Shown: positions 47,887-61,483 of the stretch, in pieces | Layout: every line of letters begins with the position of its first letter | How positions within the stretch are numbered: position 1 is the stretch's first letter | Source: Eutypella sp. D-1 | Lineage: Eukaryota > Ascomycota > Sordariomycetes > Xylariales > Diatrypaceae | Reading direction: 5' to 3' | Assembly (NCBI GenBank): GCA_023313575.1 | Contig: JAJTTP010000002.1 | Span: forward strand, 2,852,001-2,916,000 | Length of the DNA stretch: 64,000 bases | The notes under the pieces: generated by a model | Databases searched by the model: none | Seen by the model: only the letters and a program-made list of their open reading frames with translations | What the model was told of the DNA's origin: nothing | Program-made: the position numbers and the translations under genes

Positions 47887-50800
47887 TCCTACGGGGCGAT
47901 TGATTGGTAAAAAAAGAATGCGCAGGCGGTAAGTAAATAAACAGATCACACGGATATACGGCTACTAAGGCGGGCTGCGCGTGTGAAATTCTGCGACAAG
48001 TTCGTTTGTTCGCGGGCGTCGGATAGTCGGCAAGTTTTTTAATGTTTATGTATGGGCTTTAAGGCGAATGAGAAGCAATAAATGAAATTTCGATCGATTA
48101 CTGGCTAGCAAATGACGAATAGTTGTAGTGGTTCGGCAAAGATGTTGCAGTGGTTGTGGGGAGGCGTCAGGTTCAAATGAGGCCCGGGGAGGACGGGGGT
48201 TCTTAACGTCCTGTATTAGTTATAAGTATCTAATTTTGCCTTAAAAGGGAAGTACTTTAAAGTGTAGGTATTTAAACCCGGAGCCCGGGGGAAGGCGAAG
48301 GCGAAACTTCTATCGCTCGTGTTATGTTTGCTAACTCAAGCCAGTCAACTCCACAAGGGTCCCAGGTGAGAGGGTCCGCTAGGACAATAAGATAACTCGC
48401 GGGTCGTGGCTTAGACAGCTCAGCTGGAGGTTTAAAAAAACAAACTAGAGCGTTAGGTATACACCCGACTACTTGTGGCAAGTCACTCTTACTACCTTAT
48501 AACGTAGTATACTACTTCGATATAGTATGAAATGTTTGTAGGGTTGGAATCAACTACATCATAATTCATCGACTAAGCCATATTGTACGATGTCACCTTG
48601 GTAATGATGTAGGGGATCTCACTAGGGTATGGGCCCGGTCGCAGAAGGAACACCGTAGGTCCCCAAGTCCCTTATGATAGAATTTGCCAAGACAAACAGT
48701 AAGCATGGATTATGCGGTGGTTTGTTATTAGGCGAGACCAACAAAGACCAGCAAGACTGGAGTGATTCACTAACAGACTAAAGTCCGAATCAGCCAAATG
48801 AAGCCGAAAACGTGTAGGACAGAACGAGCCACGAGGTCACGAGGAATGGATGGACGGAAGGGGCGATTCCCAAGCAGCCAAGCAACCAAGAGTCTATCTT
48901 ACGTTCTTAGGTAGTAGATAGGAATAAGTAAGCGAGGCGGATTGGATGGCGAGAAGGTGAAAGGATGGATAGTCCTACGCTACCTCAAAGATCATGGCAG
49001 TAAACTACGGTAGATTATGTATGCCAAGGGTAAGAAACATGCAAGGTGAACACACTCAACTAGGTAGAACTGGTTGCGATTTGCGACTTTGCGATCTTAT
49101 GCCACCCAAGTTTGACACCTTCTGAATCCATCCTCATTCCTCTTCCACGCCCGGCCACGGGCGGTGCAGAGTGAAAATGCCGCTATCGTATAACTAACTT
49201 GTAGACTTGGTTGAATGATGTCGATTTTCCTTTTTAGAAACCTGCTCGGTTATAACACATGGCATCCACTCATTCTTTGAAGATTTGTACGACATGTCCG
49301 AGCAGGTACGTTGGATTCCAGCCACATGTAGCCGCATCCGTCATTTCCAACCTCCCGGTGTTCGGTCGGTTCCGCGGTTGCACTGCGCTATCGGGGCGCA
49401 GCACTAGTACTTACCCATGAAACTTTCAAGCTTTCGGCCTATGCCAAAATCTAATATGTGGTCTTCTGTGTGTTGTCGGAGTGAGAGAATGCCTAAGTCG
49501 ACGACGACCTTCACCTCAAAACCACACCCCCTCTACTACATAACATTTTAGCCGTCGCTAGCCTACCCCCTCCTTAGTTAGATTCAGTAGTAGTGATTCG
49601 CTCAGTTCAGTTCCTCATTAGACATGCGGTCGGTGTATGCCCTGCGGTAAGCCTTATCTTGGCATACCCCAGTCAGTCAGGTCAAGCATTTGAAATCCCG
49701 CGCATTAAAATTAGCTGTCGTTTGGATCCCGAACAAAGGCTGTACAGCGGGCTCTCTTCGTAACTGGAACCAACCTAAAAGATCGTCGCAGGCCCCAACG
49801 TAATTTGTAGTTACGAGAGTCGTCCCAAGGCTATGCGGCGGAGAACAAAGAAAGAAACAAAGAAAAAAAAATTCATGAGGGGGCGGACGGGCCTGGTTAC
49901 CGCACACGATTGCATCCCGTCTTTTGACATGGGACAACTGCCGCAATGCTAGGAACCCGTTGGTTTGATCAGCAGAATCTGCCGGAATTAAGGAACAACG
50001 GCGGTTGCATTTTATGCCTGACTGGCTACCGATCATTCCTACCCGCCTGGGCAGTCGAACCTCCTAGTTGATCTTATTGTACTTCGTGATTGAAAAGGAC
50101 ATGCTTCGTGGTCAAGTCTTAAGATTGAGAGATCGTCGACCACTCAACCGCAAGGAAAGGGGAAGACTATTGATCTTCCCAACTCGAAACAGCAAACTGT
50201 TTCAATGTACGAGGTATGAACAAGTGTTCTTATTCGCAGGGCCTCTGTCTTCATCCTAAGCTCTGGCCTCTCGGATTGTAAATGGCCGAGTTGAGCTGGT
50301 GCAGTGCCGTCCGATCGCCTAAACCAAAGCACTTGCGGCACTCACTGCTTGTATTTGAACGGGCTGCTACGGAACTTAGCGATTTCTGCAACTTCCTCGC
50401 CTCCTATAAATAAACCCGACCGGTGCGGTCCTCCGTGCGAGCCGGCCTTTCTGCCGCCGCGGGCTTCCGGTCGCGCCAGGACACTTACGGGTCAGGCGTC
50501 ACTTCGCCGGTGCCAGTATTTTGAGTCCATGTTCACCTTCTCTTTACTGATAAATCATCGTGTGCGAACCCGTCCTGATCTGTGGTACGACGAATTTTAG
50601 CCCGTGCTTCGTATGGCCCGGGCTTCCCCAGAACCCGCGTATCCATGCGGCCACAAGCCCGGAGAGCGGTCAGACTACGACCAGATTAACAGACGGTTAA
50701 CGACGCGGGTGGGAAGATGGCACGGCCGTAACAAGATACTCGAGAATATGGGTAACCACCGGATAACTTGGTAAATATGTAGTAGTAAGTTTGGCTCTAG

Positions 50801-50994
50801 GTCTTAGCCAGCAGGCACGGTGAGGTATACTCCATGCATATATATACAAGTCGTAGAGGCGGAGATACGTGCAGAAGTCTATCGTGCCGCGATCTATCGT
50901 TCTATGAAGTTCTATGAGGACTCCTGTCGGACCTTCACCAGATCAATTTCTATTGTCTTGACCAAAAGTCGTCCGTCCACGCATAGCTGTGCCC
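47887..50994. other. 3.1-kb gene-free stretch
   Basis: No coding sequence, RNA gene or transposon can be supported. Base composition is mixed and not RIP-like. Many short open frames exist, but none shows a fungal protein family or coding bias. It contains the promoter of the secreted protein at its left end. Confidence 0.55.
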
Positions 50995-51972
50995 TCACTT
51001 ACCCCTGCCGGGCATGACCTCCGTTTTCGTGGGACCTTGAGCCCCCACCCCGGCTTGCCCGGCAGCAATTCTGAATTTCAACAGGTCCCTCTCCATGACC
51101 TCTTCCTTCTTGCTCAGCAACACCTCCATGTCGCATCGCGTGCCGACGATCCTCCCCGAGAGCCACTCCCTCCTCTCCTTGACCAGCCACACGGCCGTAT
51201 CGGCCACGAGGACGGGGTCGTCCTTGGGCAAGTCGTGCATGGCCGGGTGCATCTTGTCGGCCATGGGGGTGTCGACGAGCCCGGGCTCGAGCGCCAGCGC
51301 CACGAGGCCGTCCTTGGAGTACTCGTTCGACAGGTTCTCAGTGTACCGACAGATGCCCATCTTGACGGTCGAGTAGGCCGAGTTCCCCGGCACGAGCAGC
51401 ATGGCCATCCCCGAGGTCATGTTCACGATGGTCTTGAGCTCGGACTTGAGGACTAGCGGCAGGAAGTACCGGCTGCACAGGTACACGCCCTTCATGTTGA
51501 CCTCCCACGTCTGCCACCAGTCGAGGGGGTCCGACTCTAGCACGTACGCATACGTTTCCAGGAACCCGGCGTTGCTGATTAGGATATCCAGCGCGCCGCC
51601 GAACGCCTCAGCCACGGCGTCCGCCGCGGCCTTTACGTCGGCCTCGACGGTCACGTCGACGCCGAGAACGAGCACCCGGGGTGCGGGCAGACCCGCCGTC
51701 TCCGCAGCCCGCTTGACCTCTTCGGCGACGGGCTGGAGCCTCTCGGTGGATCGCGAGGCAATCGCGATGTTAGAGCAACCCGCGGCGGCGAAGCCCACAG
51801 CCAAGAACTTGCCGAGACCCATCGACGCCCCCGTGATGAAGACGGATTTCCCAGCCAGGTCATCCTTCTGGCTGCGGATGAAAGGGTAGGTCACCGTGCG
51901 GGGCAGCCCTTCGGGGCCCGGGGCGAAAGTTAGGAAGGCCGGATAGTCGTGGACTTCGAAGCTGCCCGCCAT
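50995..51972 (-). CDS. Short-chain dehydrogenase/reductase
   Basis: An NAD(P)-dependent oxidoreductase of the classical SDR family, 325 aa. The substrate cannot be read from the sequence. Visible features are the cofactor motif T-G-A-S-M-G-L-G at 47-54, N-A-G at 134-136, and the catalytic Ser187, Tyr200 and Lys204 in N-S-A-Y-S-T-V-K. The E-P-G-L-V-D-T-P-M motif after the active site is typical. The ATG at 51972 leaves about 40 residues before the Rossmann core, with no signal peptide. The last ~20 residues look unlike the family, and a GTAAGT lies at the stop, so a further small exon downstream is possible. It stands alone, with 2.5-3 kb of non-coding DNA on each side. Confidence 0.88.
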   Translation of the reverse strand: MAGSFEVHDYPAFLTFAPGPEGLPRTVTYPFIRSQKDDLAGKSVFITGASMGLGKFLAVGFAAAGCSNIAIASRSTERLQPVAEEVKRAAETAGLPAPRVLVLGVDVTVEADVKAAADAVAEAFGGALDILISNAGFLETYAYVLESDPLDWWQTWEVNMKGVYLCSRYFLPLVLKSELKTIVNMTSGMAMLLVPGNSAYSTVKMGICRYTENLSNEYSKDGLVALALEPGLVDTPMADKMHPAMHDLPKDDPVLVADTAVWLVKERREWLSGRIVGTRCDMEVLLSKKEEVMERDLLKFRIAAGQAGVGAQGPTKTEVMPGRGK

Positions 51973-54511
51973 GATTATTGCTGCTGATCGTGTACGGTGA
52001 TGATTACGGATACGGTTGTAGGTGTTGGAGAGACAGACGTTGTTTGAAATATGTAAACCAACAGAAAATGTTCTGGGTGGCTATTATAGATTTCCTCACT
52101 GGCAATCGTTCGTCAACTGGCACTCCGCCGCAGTGCCTATAGCCATGGGTACCCCTTGCATTCTAGCAATACAATTTCGAGCCTCCCCCATAACTTTCTG
52201 TTTCGTCTGGCCCGATATAGTATAATGTAAAATCCAGACGCGCATATCGTGGAGTCGGTGATGTTGAGGCGGGTCAGCACCCTAGTTACTTATACACAAG
52301 ATAGGTAGTCCGAACTCTCATACTGTTACTCATACACTATTACTCTTGCATGATACTATCCCCCTAACGTACCAAAGTAGCACACACGATCTCTTCAGAT
52401 GCACGGGTATGGGGATGTATAACAAATAATTTTGTACATAATAAATGGGACTGCCTACCTTAAAAGAACACATCAGCACATTAGACAATACGCAGGCACT
52501 AAGCGGGAGAAAAGTGCTTACCCCGGTCTAACCCCTCTTCTGACGCCCCTTTTACACTTGAAAAGTATGTTCCTGACAACCTGGCAGCTTTGCCTACATA
52601 AGTAATTCATCTTCTACCATACTTAATATTAAATTACCTAAGTAGCCTCGCTTACTGCACGCCTCGACCTCGCCGCTGAGTCGCGGTGCTTGTGCTCCGG
52701 CCATTCGTTCTCGTCTCCTATGTTCCTGGCTTTCCACAACGACCTGAACTAAGCACTGCTTGAGGACGCCCGCCATCTAATAACCACCTCAGCCAGTCTC
52801 CTGTCTCCGAGTACGGCAATAAGGTTATCGCGAGTCCGCGACTGCCCCAGGGCAGGGGCGGCACGCCATACTTCACACTTAGTGGGATAAAAGGGTCGGT
52901 GAGGGTGACATGTAGCAGCGTTTCCGCTCCGGCACGGCGCCGGCACATAGGTTGTGGAGGCATCAGAATCTCTTCCGTTATAAGTATACTATGTAAGTTT
53001 GGTGCTGGAAGAGGTGTAAAACTTTAGCTTGCTGAAGCTTCTTGTATTTGGGTAAACCACCATTTCTGATCCCGGACAACTCGGCCGCTAGTGTATATCT
53101 AGTGCGGCGTTACGGCAAGGAACGCACGGCGGCATCTCTCCCCTAAGTTGTCGTCGGATTGTCGGAGTTCCCTTACTATAGGTGTCGTTCATTTAGACCA
53201 TGGCCTGATGTCATTTTTGCTTCGCCGCTTTCTCCTAGTGTATGTGTGTGTGTGTTTGAAATCCGACCAGCGAGGCGTGCCGCCAACCTACTTAGGTGCT
53301 TAGGCAGCATGCACCCCGGACTATTTTATTATTCGGACAATGTCCATTCCTTAGCCTATTCTACGACCAAAGGTGGCAATAGGGGTTGAGTGGGAGGTGA
53401 CTCCCTCTGACAAGGCCATGCGATGGAAGGCTATTTGGCGAAAATCTTGCAAAACATAATAGCCAGGTCCATATGTCCCATCGCGCATTGATAGATATCT
53501 ACTTCAGCGCATAATAGAAAGATGCTGAAAATATCGTAAGAGTGGGAAAGGGATTAAAGTGTCCCTATAATGTCGTTCATATCTGGGCCGTTCATGAGTC
53601 TAGTTCAGTGGCGTAGTTAGTACCTAATGAGGCCTTGACCTTAGAAGGCCCAGGTGTATACAGGCAGCTAGCCGGGTGGCTTGGGGTCAGTTCATGTGCG
53701 GGGTTGGCTTGCCAGGTGGCAAAGGTCCTCTATAAGGCAAGGCTGCTTAGTATATACAAGGTACCTAGGTACCGAAATACCAAAACTGTGCCAGGCCTGC
53801 GAATGATATCATTCATGGATATCAGGACACAACCTTAAAGCTCTCCAGAATCAGCATTCCCAATCAAGCCAGTACATATCAATCAAGATCAAAGTGCTGA
53901 TCAAGAGACCTCTAGAGTAAGCCGGCGATCTCCAAAAATTCCATAAGTACATCTAAACCACCAATCAGCCATTCCACCCCACCACCTGACAGCTTGTCAG
54001 CCTGTTAGCCTGTCAGCAGCCCTACGACCCCTACCTACAATGTAGAACAAACATAAACATACTGACTTTATTCGTTTCCTTAACAATTCAGCGTGCTCTT
54101 AGACCTCCAGCTGTACGAGGAATATTTCAACAGTGAACCTTTATAGCATAGTCTGGGTTATCAACCAGACATATAACGTCACGGACTTAGCTGCTAGGTC
54201 TAGTCTACTGGCTGTCAACTAGAAATACTCTATGATACCTGCGGACAGTATTAGGTATGTACTCTGAAGAGAGGATCCCTGGCAAAATTCAAACCTGACA
54301 TGTTAATAGGCTGGCTTAAACTCCGACTCCGTATAACGTTGTTTGACCGGTATGGATTTCCTGTTAGGGATGTAAAAGTCCTAACATAATCATCTCAGCG
54401 CTAATTTAACATCTAGCACCACAGCCGCCGCCATAGTACCAGGTTTTGAAACCCCACGGTGGCTTGTCTGTTGTTCTAACAGAATTTTGGCCTCTGGTTG
54501 ATGGCCATAGA
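51973..54511. other. 2.5-kb gene-free stretch
   Basis: No gene is supported. A (TG)n run lies near 53241-53256. The sequence contains many CTAGGTA/TACCTAG-like short motifs and short AT-leaning segments, but no repeat boundaries can be drawn. Confidence 0.5.
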
Positions 54512-56130
54512 ATGGCCGATCCTCTGGAATCTGACAAGGTGCTACTGGAACGCCTAAATGCTCTCAAGGGCACCTCTATAACACTCGATTCACCATCAAA
54601 GTATGTGATCCACTCTTCAAGTCCTAAGGATGACGAAAATCCATATACATAGGGCTGGGTGACAAACAAGTATGCCTGGCACGTATGTGGGGTCTATAGT
54701 CCCTTCTGGGAAACTGATCGAGGGCGTCGTATCGGCCCTTCCAGGGTGATGTCCTAGTGGCGATGCTAATAGTGCCACCAGATCCGTCCCTGCATCAGCC
54801 ACTATCGAGAAAGCGAAGCCACCATCAAAGGAAGATGCCTTATCAGATAGGCTAAAAAGTTTAAGAAACCAGCTTGGGGCGGAAAGTCCGTCCACAGGGG
54901 CCAAGGCGCCTCACTTACAGAGTGATCCTGTTCTCCCGTCATATTTGACTGCACAGCCGACGCAAACACAGCCTAATGACAGCAACAAAGAGGATCCCGG
55001 TGACGAAGACCATCTGGAGGGAGCCAATCTGGGCGTACCACTCAGCTCTAGGGCTGCTGCGCCGCCGGTAGGGCGCGAGAATGTAGAACCCCTCCTAGAC
55101 ACCGACGACCAGACGCTTGAAGAGCTGCTCGCGGACCTCGCCGAAGACGAGGAATGGCTGGACGAGCTGGCCTCCGAGAAAGAAGATGAACACCGTAGGG
55201 TGACTGCGCTCCTGGAAGAATTGAGCAAAGCCCCTAGTAATGATATCGGGCAAGAAGATGAAGCATCTCATGCTCGGAAGCCACAGGAGAACGAGAGTGA
55301 TGGCGATACCGACGATGACGATGATTCTGAACGGGGCGATCTGACTCGTGAGACAGAAGACGTCCTTGCCAGGGCACTAGATGAAGTTGAATTGGAGAAA
55401 TCACGCCAATCAACAGCCATCGACACGGGGAATACCACACCACCTGCTGCGGATCAAGCAGGCCAAGAAGACACTGGCGCAGCAGCGCCTTCAAGCCAGC
55501 CCACAAGACCGCAGGAGCTGCCATCTTCCGGCGATTCTTTCGCTCTCCCAGCAGTCCCCTCCCAGCTCCAAGACCAACCCGACGACAACATCTCCGAGAC
55601 GGACGACGATTTCGAGGCATCGATCACGTCGCGGATGGCGGCCCTCCGAGTGGGGAGCGGTGGTAACGCCCCCGACGGACCCGCACTGCCCTCAGCGCCG
55701 GCGACGGACGTCAACGCCCTCGGTCTACCCGGAGCGCCAACGTTCGCGCCGCACGACCGGCCCGTGCCGGGTCTCCTCAGGACACGACGGGGCTTCACGG
55801 ACGAGGATGAGAAGTCATGGTGTGTCGTCTGCCTCGAGGACGCCACCGTCCGCTGCCGCGGCTGCGACGACGACGTCTACTGTGCCCGCTGCTGGAAAGA
55901 GATGCGTAAGTACCTTCCTCGGTTCTTTCTAGTCCGATCTAGTGTAGTTCAGAAGCACGTTTCTTTTGTCGAGATACACTCCCGCTCTCAAATCGTGGTG
56001 CGGAACCCTCAAAACACCGCCCGGCTTTCTGCAGAAAGAGATGTAACTAACTCGAAGTGCTGTAGACGTCGGCCCTCGCGCCGGGTACGAGGAGCGCGGC
56101 CACCGTTGGGAGAAGTTCGTCAAGCCATGA
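54512..56130 (+). CDS. ANCHR/ZFYVE19-like protein with tandem MIM1-like motifs
   Basis: This resembles the animal abscission checkpoint regulator ANCHR, which holds the AAA-ATPase VPS4 through MIT-interacting motifs; the role here is inferred. The model has three exons: 54512-54600, 54758-55905 and 56066-56130 (introns 157 and 160 bp), 433 aa. Two copies of the MIM1 pattern L-x-x-R-L-x-x-L-(K/R) are present: residues 11-19 (L-L-E-R-L-N-A-L-K) and 58-66 (L-S-D-R-L-K-S-L-R). The middle is acidic, with a coiled-coil-like segment near 150-185. The C-terminal zinc finger at 385-409 reads C-V-V-C, C-R-G-C, C-A-R-C. The last exon adds H-V-G-P-R-A-G-Y-E-E-R-G-H, supplying the expected His. Both ends of the gene are lost if introns are ignored. 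Confidence 0.85.
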
Positions 56131-59100
56131 GCGGGTGGTGATACGGGGATGGGCTAGGTGTCAGAATAAGGAGGTAGGCGGGCAGCTGAGCTTGTTAAGA
56201 CATTTATACCCCCCAAATGCGAAATGGCTATATCCATCCGGCGGTTATATTCGTCCTTCTGCGCCTGGGGCATAGACGCTTGCTATCCAGATCCTGAACT
56301 TAGCAAGCGGTGCTCGCCGTGCATCAAACGCACTCGTTCAAAACTGCAAGTGTCGTGACAGATATCATATACGCGCCTTCACATCCTTCTAAGATGGGTG
56401 CTTGGAGGTAGGGCCATGTGGAGTCCAATATGGCTGGCCATGACGCTCGATCATCTTTTCTTGGACTAGAGCACGAGAACCTAGGTGGGTCAAGCAGTAG
56501 CTGTTAGACAAGTCAACTCACATACATCTAAAGTCCTGGGTTGACTGAGAATATATCGATCTTAGCGTGTGTTCCGGTATCTCTGGTTAGGATATGTGTC
56601 ATCACCGTTGGTAAAGGGGAAACTCGATGGTACATCCACCACGCCTACAAACTTACAGATCATGCTAGCTGTGGGCGAGTTGCGCATAGGCGTGCCAAAG
56701 TGTTTGCTCCACAAGGTAACAGTAACATAAGTTTCAGGATTTGGCACATACAGCTTCAAATGTCTGTTTATGTTGCCATGTAATGACGAGGCACTTGCCG
56801 CATATGTCTTTCGCTCTACGCTGCGACCCACTGGCACGGACCGAAGTAGCTGTTGGCAGTCATCCCATGACCCTGCGCCCATACGGAAACAGGAACCGCG
56901 GTACTATCCTGCGCCAAAGCGGAACATACCTGGATGTCCAACGTGAGGACTGTGCCTCTGGATCTGCCTTGCATTCCCGCTGCCACACCAGCATCTGCAT
57001 AGAGGCATGTGGTATTATGGCAGGCGCACGTGGCTAGCCCGGCACAGCTCAACGTAGCATGACCGGTTGACCAACAGCAACGGGGTCGATCATGAAGGGT
57101 TCTTCTTCACGTGGTTGAGTTCGCGCTATGCTTTACAGAGAAGTCTGACCCTTTGCTCCTCACCAAAGCGGAGACGTGCGGGAACTCGTATATGCGCCTG
57201 TTCCTGACTACTATACACATTTCCCCGATTAAAACTTCCCTCCCGCGAAATCTACGCTATGGCTATCACGCAGTAGTCTCGCCGACCGTGGCAAGAGGCC
57301 AAGGCCGCAGGTCTTTCTTATCTGAGCTCTCTTTGCTGAATCCCCTCATCACCGTTTGACAGACATAGCGACTTGGGTATCTAGCAAATCACAGCGGTTG
57401 AGCGGTCATCACGATCCAGAACATATATGTCATGATCTCTTACGCCCCTGACTGCGATGGTGATTGGGAGGGTTCCACTGCCCCTATTCAGCAGCTAAAA
57501 GCTGCCGCAATCTACTCTACTAAAGCGCATATGATGATCTTACCGAGCCAAGACGCCATCTTTCTCGTCCACCTGCGTAGAGACAATTATGTACGCAAAT
57601 TTGCAACTTATATGGCAGTTTGAAGAGGCATACATTTATGCTTTATCAACATCCAGGAGCACCGACGATGATTTAGGGGGCTCAGTTAGCTAGTGTGCAT
57701 ACAATCAAGGTAATGCCGACTTACAAGCTTCATCATGTCTTCCAAGATCGGGCCCAGCTGGGTTGTGCCGCCCAACTGAATTCGCTTATACCCTCCAACT
57801 TCGTTAGATTGATAGCCGGTTTCCGGGATAGGATGAATAAGACTCTAGGCCCCGCCAAAGGATTCAAATCCCAGCTGCTCCGGGAACCCGCTCCCGGAAG
57901 TGAGGAGGGTCTCCCGGGTGGATATTGCATCGGTATGTGGATAGATCGGCGCCTGTAACGGATTCTTGAGCGGGGGCTGCCTATAAAGACCCGTCGTACC
58001 TTGCAGCGTACACATGGCGATTAGTTTCCTGGGTAAGCCATTTTTGTTCCATCAACAATTTCTCCCTTTTTCACGGATTTGGGCCATAGCATACACGAGT
58101 TTTTAAATCATTTGATCATACCTCCGAGCGCGGGCAGGAAAGGAGATGACTAGGTGGTGACCCGAAAGTTTCTATGTGTCTGAACTCTCAAGCCTTCAAA
58201 TTCTTCATAACCTCCACCTGACGGGACCACTTCCTGTGGGGGAGGAAGTGGGACGAGCGTTACGCTATCGGGTCGACGCCGTTTATTACGCTCAGATATT
58301 AGTTGTGTCTCGCAACTCTCAGCCTAGCTGAATGCGACAACACGCTGATTCCCAACAACTTCCTACGATATATCTACTTGCTGCATTTGAATTCCAAGCA
58401 GCCCGATGAACCTGACTACGGCATCTGCCGCGCCGATGCGAGCGGCAAAGTAACGGGCTCCGTCGTTATACCATCCCTTAACCCGAACATACGACGAGTT
58501 GCACCGGAGCGGAGCTACTACCGCCAAGCAGGCGGACTGTTGCAGACTTATGAAGATCGAGCTAGTTTTTACTCTTTGCGTTACCCGATGGCCAACTCCA
58601 TCATGTCCTCATATGTTCATTCCTTAGCGGGTGACAGCATGCTGATCTCCCGTATATGGAATTGTGCCCACTGGGACGCTTAAACCTGACCCGCCTGTTC
58701 ATGTCGTGTCAATACGGCTGCAGAGCTGAAAGCAGACCAGCCCATAGAAATTAGTTTCACAGTCCGGGGAAATAGAATACCAGCATCTGCCAAGCGAGGC
58801 CTGTACGCTATCCGTACAGAGTATGGGGACCGCAAAAGCTTATCTGGCGGGAATATCAACCGGAAGCTACAGTTGTGTAACATCCTGCTCGGGTTCTTCC
58901 GCCTTATGTTGATGTTCATCCCTATGAGCTGAGGAGCGTTCATCTGATATCGTGGGCTCGGGGACTCGGACTATTTCTTACCCGTATGCATACCGCGAGC
59001 TTAGCAGCGCTGGATATATGAAGTCCGAATAGTCCCTTCTTACCACATTCGTTAAAGACTCATCCATTAGCTACTTGACACCGTAGGCGGCCCATTCGTG

Positions 59101-60074
59101 CTCGTGGCGAAACACTATAAAGTGGCTGCCTGGCTGCCTGTCGGCCTTGGTGCGGCCTTGGCCTTATTTTTCAAGGGCCTTGTTTCCAATTGTCATTCAA
59201 ACAGGGGTAATCAACATTTACTGAAATGGGGCAAAATGTACTGCTTTGATTGAGCCTTTTCAGGTGAGGTAGGCCAATGATACAAGCCTACCCTATACCG
59301 GGACTTTTTGAATGCCCTGTTTAGATATGAAGATATGTATAATGCGGCGCTGTGACTGTCAGTTTCTATTTATCTGGAAGCAAAAACCGACCCATGATTG
59401 GCTATTAGAAAGACCATACATATAATCCCTACAAGGTGACAGAAACTTGCATTTGATGTGCTGCATCAACCCTTCGCAAATTTGCCGAAGCAAAGTTCGC
59501 TAATAGAGGAAGTACTAGAAAGTCATGTCTTAATTTTACGCGGTGGTCTACTTGAAATACTCTGCGGCCCCTATTCCACACCTAGTAGGAGAGGTATTGC
59601 GGCTTTTTATTTTTATTTTTGAAGACTCCCAATCGTTCCCTATTTTTTGGCTGAGTTGAACGTTGAAACTAAGCGTAGGTGCTGAAAGCCTCAAAAAGCA
59701 TCACCCGTGCCATGTAGCCGTTTAAGATCGCCATGAACCATGCCTAGCTTACCGGGGCCGAGTCGGCAGTTTCCTTAGCAGCGAACTGACTGCCTCGGCT
59801 GGAACTGGTGTATCAGCCACAATCACGACATTGATACTACTGCTAATGTATATGCAAAGTCTTTTAATTTGTACTTGTTTATGCTAATTCTTGTCTATAC
59901 GATTGCGCTAATATCTATCTTGGTAGGTCATAACGATGGCATGGTACAGGCATTATGTGATCCTAGTGATTCCGCTCAAACCAACCCTTTTATAGTATAG
60001 GAGTTGGTTGAGAAGCTTGCGTGGCATGCATACGATACTGTACTACATGGCAGCAGCCAACTACCGGGAAGCAC
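56131..60074. other. 3.9-kb gene-poor stretch
   Basis: No gene can be named. One frame at about 58,315-58,683 on the plus strand encodes roughly 120 residues of mixed composition (N-N-F-L-R-Y-I-Y... to W-N-C-A-H-W-D-A) and lacks a clear start; it may be an eroded gene fragment. Minus-strand frames near 56,560-57,050 are similarly ambiguous. A perfect 9-bp hairpin (58227-58235 with 58243-58251) is present. Confidence 0.5.
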
Positions 60075-61483
60075 TTAGGCGACTTCCGCCTCAATGATCG
60101 TCTCGATCTGCCTGGAGTCGGGCCAGAACTTAACGATCTTGAAGCCAGCCTCAGTGAGCAACTTGGTCCAGGCATCCTGGGTGCGCTCGAAAGCAGACAA
60201 CAGGGACATCATCTCGATATCCATGGTGGTCTGATTGATGCTGGCTCCCGTCGGGGGGACGACGACCTCGTTGATAAGAAGCTTAGAGTATCCCTTCACC
60301 ATGACATCCTTGATGTTCCCCAAGAGGGTCTTGGCGGTCGAGTCGGGCCAGTCGTGCAAGACGGCGTGCATGTAGTAGGCACGGGCTCCTGTAAGTAGTC
60401 AGTCTCAGTACAACGAGTTGCTGTAATGCACGGCGGAAGTTTTGACCGCAAGGGTAAGACAAGGTAGGCGGCTCACCTTTAACGGGCTGGGGCTTGAAGA
60501 AGTCGTGGGCCATGGCTGTGATCTTAGGGTCAACCTGGGCCTTCGCGACCATTTCGGGTAGGTCCTGCAGGACTAGCGAACCGGCCGGAAGGTCGGGGTG
60601 CTTGGCTAGCACGCGCGAGATGTCGATACCGGTGTTGCCACCAAGGTCGACTACAAGCGCGGAACCGTCATCAAGCTTGGCGCCTTCGACAAGCCTTCTC
60701 GTGTCGTAGGTCTCAGTCCAGGGGGTCTTCCACGACGTGTAGGCCTCCATGTGGCCGGTGAAAGCCGCATGGACCTCAGGGCTCTTGGCCAGACGACCGA
60801 AGAAGTTCAGCTTATCGGGGTCCATGTCCGAGTAGTTGTTCACATTAGCGTCGTCCGGCTCGCGGTAGTTGGTCTTTGCCAGATAGCTAGGCAAGTTCTT
60901 CGCAGCCGGAAGGTAGGAGAGGGCACTGTGGCTCGAGTTAGCTACTTTCCTCCGCCTTTTCCTGGCCTGGCTGGTATGCCAGGGGGCGTGGATGCATACC
61001 CTGCCTCGAGTGAATTTTTAACCTTGGTGCTCTCATCACCAATTGCGTTCGAAAATGGCGTAGGTTTAAAGAGGTCTACTCCCGTCTCCTCAACGATGTT
61101 GAAGGCGGCCAGTAGACGGAGAAGGCGGCCTGTCCTCCAAACGTTAGTTCATATCGTGGCGACCGGTAGCAGGTACACTAACGGAGTAGGTTAATCTCAA
61201 TGGTTTTGTTGGCGAGTTTAGCCAGGTCGTCGACAGACTTCTCGCCGCCCTGCTTCGTCCACGCGGCCCATATCCCCAGATCAATAAACGTCTGTAGAGT
61301 AGCGAACACAACAGGGTGCTCAAAGCAAAAACCCCAAGCACGCTCGTAAGGGGTCTCGACACGGGCAAGTAGCCGGCGCACGGCGGCCCGAACCTGGTGC
61401 CGTTCGAGCTCGCTGCCGAACGACTCTGCCTCAGCGAGGCTGTTTAGATACGCAACGGTATCCTTGGCTGAAGTGGACGACAT
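60075..61483 (-). CDS. Family-2 O-methyltransferase
   Basis: A SAM-dependent O-methyltransferase of the plant COMT/fungal secondary-metabolite type. The model has four exons: 61183-61483, 61000-61129, 60477-60925 and 60075-60388 (introns 53, 74 and 88 bp), 397 aa, the normal length. The splice sites restore the frame each time: N-L-L-R-R-L-L-R-L-L-A-A-F at the first junction, E-A-G-A-L-S-Y-L at the second and V-K-G-A-R-A-Y-Y-M at the third. An N-terminal winged-helix-like dimerisation domain precedes the SAM site V-V-D-L-G-G-N-T-G at 235-243. The catalytic His305 lies in H-A-V-L-H-D-W-P-D. No polyketide or peptide synthase is visible nearby, so the substrate is unknown. Confidence 0.92.

Noticed and set aside
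51001..61483. A secondary-metabolite cluster from the SDR to the O-methyltransferase
   Set aside because: No backbone synthase, transporter or pathway regulator is visible, and an unrelated ANCHR-like gene lies between them.
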